Shown: piece after piece, positions 60,924-64,000 of the stretch | Layout of the letters: every line of letters begins with the position of its first letter | Position numbering within the stretch: the first letter of the stretch is position 1 | Source: Vibrio sp. CDRSL-10 TSBA | GTDB taxonomy: Bacteria > Pseudomonadota > Gammaproteobacteria > Enterobacterales > Vibrionaceae | Assembly: GCA_039696685.1 (NCBI GenBank) | Contig: CP155566.1 | Coordinates: forward strand, 1,302,001 to 1,366,000 | DNA: 64,000 nt | Direction: 5' to 3' | Notes under the pieces: generated by a model | What the model was told of the DNA's origin: nothing | What the model saw: the letters and a program-made list of their open reading frames with translations, nothing else | The model's database searches: none | Position numbers and translations under genes: made by a program

Positions 60924-61307
60924 ATGCCGATTATTGTTGATGGCAAATTAATCTTCAAAGAGGACTCAGAACCAAGACGCTTAATGGAGATTTTATCCGT
61001 CAAGTGGACCAGCATGGTGATTCATGCGTTGTACCACTGGCCAGGTGGTAAATGCCGTACCGGCGAACTGGAGCGCAGTATTCAGGGCATTTCGAAAAAG
61101 ATGCTGGTTCAGACGCTGCGGGAAGTGGAAAAAAGAGGCTTAGTGAAAAGGACTGTGTTTAATATCGTGCCGCCAAAAGTGGAATATGAACTGACCGAGT
61201 TAGGCAAAACGTTCGCGGAGCCTATTGAGCATCTCTACCAGTGGGGCATTGAGCATAAAGAGGCTCTGGATGAGATGGAAGCGCACTACCAAAGTGACCA
61301 GGTGTAA
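60924..61307 (+). CDS. HxlR-family regulator
   Basis: This 127-residue winged-helix protein carries the HxlR core (RRLMEILSVKWTSMVIHALYHWPGGKCRTGELERSIQGISKKMLVQTLREVEKRGLVKRTV). It lacks the N-terminal cysteine common in redox- or aldehyde-sensing HxlR members. It is divergent from the alcohol dehydrogenase and probably represses it in response to an aldehyde or quinone. Confidence 0.93.
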   Translation: MPIIVDGKLIFKEDSEPRRLMEILSVKWTSMVIHALYHWPGGKCRTGELERSIQGISKKMLVQTLREVEKRGLVKRTVFNIVPPKVEYELTELGKTFAEPIEHLYQWGIEHKEALDEMEAHYQSDQV

Positions 61308-61382
61308 TCTCGGTCTGGTGTCAGTGAGCTTTCCATACAAGATCTCATTGAAAATGACCGGCCGCTGCGTAGCCAGTCATTT

Positions 61383-62327
61383 TTAATCGCGGCGTGACTG
61401 TGATTGAGAAGCGAAACGCTCTCGTTTCTCAATCAAAAAATCCATCAGAACACGAATTTTCTTTGGCATCTGCTCTCGTGACGGGATGTAAAGATAAAAC
61501 CCCGGGAACGTTCTGCACCAAGGTTCCAGAACGCGCACCAATGTTCCTTCTTCGATGTACTTCTGCACCCATAAATCAAGGTGTTTGACCAGGCCAACTC
61601 CTTGAATGGCCGCCTGTAGCATACTGAAATCATCATTAAATACCGCACTGCCTTTCGGCTCATAGATGACGGTGTGATGGTCTGAATCAGGTGAGGTCAG
61701 TGACCAATGATCGATGACTCCGCTCGACGTAAAGCGATACGCCAGACAGTTATGAGCTTCCAGATCATTTGGATCTTGCGGGATGCCATGTTGCCGAAAA
61801 TAGTGCGGAGATCCGACAATCGCGTTGCTCAGTGGCGGAGTGATAGGAACAGCGACCATATGTTCATCCAGACTGACACCCAAACGAATCCCCGCATCCA
61901 CCCCTTCGGCGACGATATTGGTTAATCCGTCTTCCATAATCAGCTCTAAACGTATCTTGGGATAGCGGGTCAAAAACTCACTGAGATGGGGTTCGACCAG
62001 CAGCCGGGCTGCCGTTCTGGAAGCACTGATTCGGATAAGCCCGGAAGGCTCATTATGGGATTCGTTTAACTCGCCGACGACTTTTTCGATGCCAGTCAGC
62101 GAGGGCTGTAAGACATCCAGTAAACGTTGGCCTTCGTCGGTCAGTGACATATTACGGGTTGTACGATTTAACAACCGTACCTGCAACTGCTTTTCCAGCG
62201 CTTTGATATGTTGTGATAAGGCAGCCCGAGTCACCCCCATTTCAGAGGCGGCTTTGGTAAAACTGCAGTGGCGAGCAACATGTGCAAACCATGTCAGTGA
62301 CGACATCAGAGAAGGTTCAATTGGCAT
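61383..62327 (-). CDS. LysR-family regulator (second)
   Basis: This 314-residue LysR regulator has the helix-turn-helix FAHVARHCSFTKAASEMGVTRAALSQHIKALEKQL and an effector domain of the AaeR/DsdC-like type (SGLIRISASRTAARLLVEPHL). It is divergent from the alpha/beta hydrolase gene with a 128-bp gap, and presumably activates it together with the oxidoreductase gene behind it. Confidence 0.94.
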   Translation of the reverse strand: MPIEPSLMSSLTWFAHVARHCSFTKAASEMGVTRAALSQHIKALEKQLQVRLLNRTTRNMSLTDEGQRLLDVLQPSLTGIEKVVGELNESHNEPSGLIRISASRTAARLLVEPHLSEFLTRYPKIRLELIMEDGLTNIVAEGVDAGIRLGVSLDEHMVAVPITPPLSNAIVGSPHYFRQHGIPQDPNDLEAHNCLAYRFTSSGVIDHWSLTSPDSDHHTVIYEPKGSAVFNDDFSMLQAAIQGVGLVKHLDLWVQKYIEEGTLVRVLEPWCRTFPGFYLYIPSREQMPKKIRVLMDFLIEKRERFASQSQSRRD

Positions 62328-62455
62328 TTGTTAAGTATAGCTAAACAGTCATGTGTGTAAAACGATATTTATCCAATACAGTTCGTTAACTAAGATTATC
62401 TCGAAGCTTAGGTCATGCCGAGGCGAACACTTAACCGCTACAGGAGAATTTCGTT

Positions 62456-63373
62456 ATGTCTAAAGTCACTTTCAAAAACCTAAATGGTCAGGGTATCGAG
62501 ATGTCAGCTGTTATCAATTTCCCTAAGGGTTTTGATGAAAGCAAACAGTATGCAGCCGTGGTGGTGTCACACCCTGGCGGTGGCGTAAAAGAGCAGACGG
62601 CAGGATTGTATGCTCGCAAGCTGGCCGAAAGCGGCTTGATTACTATCGCGTTTGATCGTTCATACCAGGGAGAAAGCTCGGGCGAGCCGCGTCAGATGGA
62701 AAACCCATACATCAGTACAGAAGATGTCAGTGCCGTGGTTGATTATCTGACCATTCTGCCTTACGTCGATAATGACAAAATCGGTGCGATGGGGATTTGC
62801 GCTGGCGCCGGATACAGTGCCAATGCAGCGATTAATGATCGCCGCATCAAAGCACTGGGTATGGTCAGCGCTGTCAACATCGGCCAGATGTTCCGTAACG
62901 GCTGGGACAATTCGGTAAAAGATAGCGATGCAGTCGGATACCTGGAATTTGGCTCGAATGCACGTACTGAAGATGTCCGTAGCGGTGAGCTGGCGATGAT
63001 TCCTCTTGCGCCGATGCGTGAAGAAGACGCGCCCAATGAAGAGCTACGTGAAGCATGGGAATACTACCACACCCCGCGTTGCGCTCATCCTAATGCGCCA
63101 GGTTATGCATTGACACGCAACCTGAACCAAATCATTACCTACGATGCGTACCACAAAGCCGAAGCCTTCCTGACTCAGCCAATTTTGGCGATTGCGGGCA
63201 GCAATGCCGGCAGTAAATGGATGAGTGATGATTTGCTGGCTCGCGCAGCCAGTCAGAACAAGCAACTGCACATCATCGAGGGTGCGAATCACATGTCTTT
63301 GTACGACGTACCTGACTATGTCGATGAGGCCGTATCTGAATTGGCTTCGTTCTTTAAAGATACGCTGCAATAA
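62456..63373 (+). CDS. Alpha/beta hydrolase (dienelactone-hydrolase-like)
   Basis: This 305-residue serine hydrolase fold protein starts SKVTFKNLNGQGIEMSAVINFPKG, with the oxyanion segment VVVSHPGGGVKEQ. The nucleophile-elbow position is occupied by G-x-C-A-G (MGICAGAGYSANAA), so the nucleophile would be Cys as in dienelactone hydrolase. The catalytic His is in GANHMSLYD. The substrate is unknown. AGGAG precedes the ATG. Confidence 0.9.
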   Translation: MSKVTFKNLNGQGIEMSAVINFPKGFDESKQYAAVVVSHPGGGVKEQTAGLYARKLAESGLITIAFDRSYQGESSGEPRQMENPYISTEDVSAVVDYLTILPYVDNDKIGAMGICAGAGYSANAAINDRRIKALGMVSAVNIGQMFRNGWDNSVKDSDAVGYLEFGSNARTEDVRSGELAMIPLAPMREEDAPNEELREAWEYYHTPRCAHPNAPGYALTRNLNQIITYDAYHKAEAFLTQPILAIAGSNAGSKWMSDDLLARAASQNKQLHIIEGANHMSLYDVPDYVDEAVSELASFFKDTLQ

Positions 63374-63391
63374 GCCAGAACGGTGAGCGGA

Positions 63392-63452
63392 CACTGGTGA
63401 TTGTAAGAAGGCACTGGTGATTGGCAAGAAAGCATTGGTGATAGCACGAAAG
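63392..63452. repeat. Three tandem 20-21-bp repeats after the hydrolase gene
   Basis: CACTGGTGATTGTAAGAAGG (63392), a 21-bp variant (63412) and CATTGGTGATAGCACGAAAG (63433) begin 18 bp past the stop codon. Confidence 0.75.
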
Positions 63453-63564
63453 CGTCAGTGCCTGTTTCTTGCCAGCCTCATCTCAAGTCTCGCACCGGAC
63501 AAATGACCGTGTGCGCAGCAGCAAACACATGGTCAATCTAAACCTAAACTTATTGGAATGAATA

Positions 63565-64000
63565 ATGAGTAACGTACTTGTACTTGGCGCCAGCGGACAG
63601 ATTGCACAATGGGTCGTGAAATCTCTGGCTGGCGAGCCTCAAATCAATCAGACCCTGTTATTACGTAATCCCAAAAAGTTAGCTGAATTCGATTCGGCAC
63701 AAGCAAAACTCGTCATTGGTGATGTACTCGATAGCCGGTTACTGAAATCGGCGATGATCGGGCAGGATATTGTGTACGCGAACCTTATTGGCGACGACCT
63801 GGATAAGCAGGCAGAAGCGGTTATCGCTGCGATGCAGAAAACCGGAGTCAAACGCTTGATATTCGTGCTGTCTCTCGGCATCTACGATGAAATTCCCGGT
63901 AAGTTTGGCGAGTGGAACGATGCCATTATTGGTGAGCCCTTGCAGTATTACCGCCGTGCCGCTGATGCCATTGAAGCATCTGGTCTGGATTACACGATTT
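63565..64000 (+). CDS. NmrA-like NAD(P)-binding protein, cut by the window end
   Basis: The first 145 codons of an atypical short-chain dehydrogenase/NmrA-type protein show the Rossmann motif LVLGASGQIAQWVVKSL, then LVIGDVLDSRLLKSAMIGQDIVYANLIG and MQKTGVKRLIFVLSLGIYDE. Such proteins act as NAD(P)H-dependent quinone oxidoreductases or redox sensors. The gene follows the hydrolase and is probably in the LysR-controlled unit. The 3' end is outside the window. Confidence 0.88.
   Translation, partial: MSNVLVLGASGQIAQWVVKSLAGEPQINQTLLLRNPKKLAEFDSAQAKLVIGDVLDSRLLKSAMIGQDIVYANLIGDDLDKQAEAVIAAMQKTGVKRLIFVLSLGIYDEIPGKFGEWNDAIIGEPLQYYRRAADAIEASGLDYTI

Overview
This is a 64 kb piece of a Vibrio-type gamma-proteobacterial chromosome. 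The trp operon EGDC(F)BA with a Trp-rich leader and a TrpR operator is flanked by rnm-yciO-rluB on one side and yciB-yciA-yciI on the other. Beyond rluB come cydDC, trxB, malic enzyme and purC, an arrangement I associate with Vibrio chromosome 1. The base composition of the core looks near 50 % GC, which would fit the fluvialis/furnissii part of the genus, but I cannot prove the species. I see no rRNA, tRNA or CRISPR array.

Layout. 0.2-6 kb: a chemotaxis receptor, a pilotin-like lipoprotein, yciI/yciA/yciB and a dicarboxylate/amino-acid symporter. 6.2-13.4 kb: the trp operon on the minus strand with attenuator, leader peptide and TrpR-operated promoter. 13.4-33 kb: housekeeping genes (rnm, yciO, rluB, cydDC, trxB, a sugar-efflux-type MFS protein, sanA, maeA, an HrpB-like helicase, purC with a PurR box) and a lone 2-oxoglutarate/Fe dioxygenase behind an AT-rich gap. 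33-41 kb: two exported proteins of unknown role, then a LysR regulator divergent from an Aap-type amino-acid ABC transporter ending in an isoaspartyl peptidase/asparaginase. 41.8-46.2 kb: a PRD regulator with fructose-type PTS IIA, IIB and IIC and an allulose-6-phosphate-type 3-epimerase, a likely ketose or allose uptake locus. 46.9-51.7 kb: amino-acid genes (AEC carrier, aminotransferase, Lrp-type regulator, zinc alcohol dehydrogenase, proC). 51.7-55.6 kb: an AT-rich accessory stretch with a diguanylate cyclase and an IS1111-group (IS110 family) element. 55.6-64 kb: small catabolic and regulatory genes (CLCA_X-type protein, DeoR, HAD phosphatase, short LacI, acetyltransferase, alcohol dehydrogenase/HxlR pair, LysR/hydrolase pair, and an NmrA-like gene cut by the window end).

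The most striking observation cuts across genes. Eighteen conserved genes, probably nineteen, carry a +1 frameshift, and every one is repaired by deleting one A/T from a GAAAC (or GTTTC) to give GAAC (or GTTC). Genes as unrelated as trpE, cydD, proC, rluB and an IS transposase all break at the same tetranucleotide, so these are almost certainly not real mutations. The likeliest cause is a systematic read error at a subset of GAAC/GTTC sites. GAAC/GTTC is the published consensus of Dnd-type DNA phosphorothioation (GpsAAC/GpsTTC), which marks only a fraction of sites, so this sequence may carry the footprint of a backbone modification encoded elsewhere in the genome. Broken genes are therefore listed over their full corrected span as functional genes.

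A second recurrent pattern is short direct repeats (two to four copies of 14-21 bp) in intergenic gaps, several of them exactly at the 3' ends of genes.
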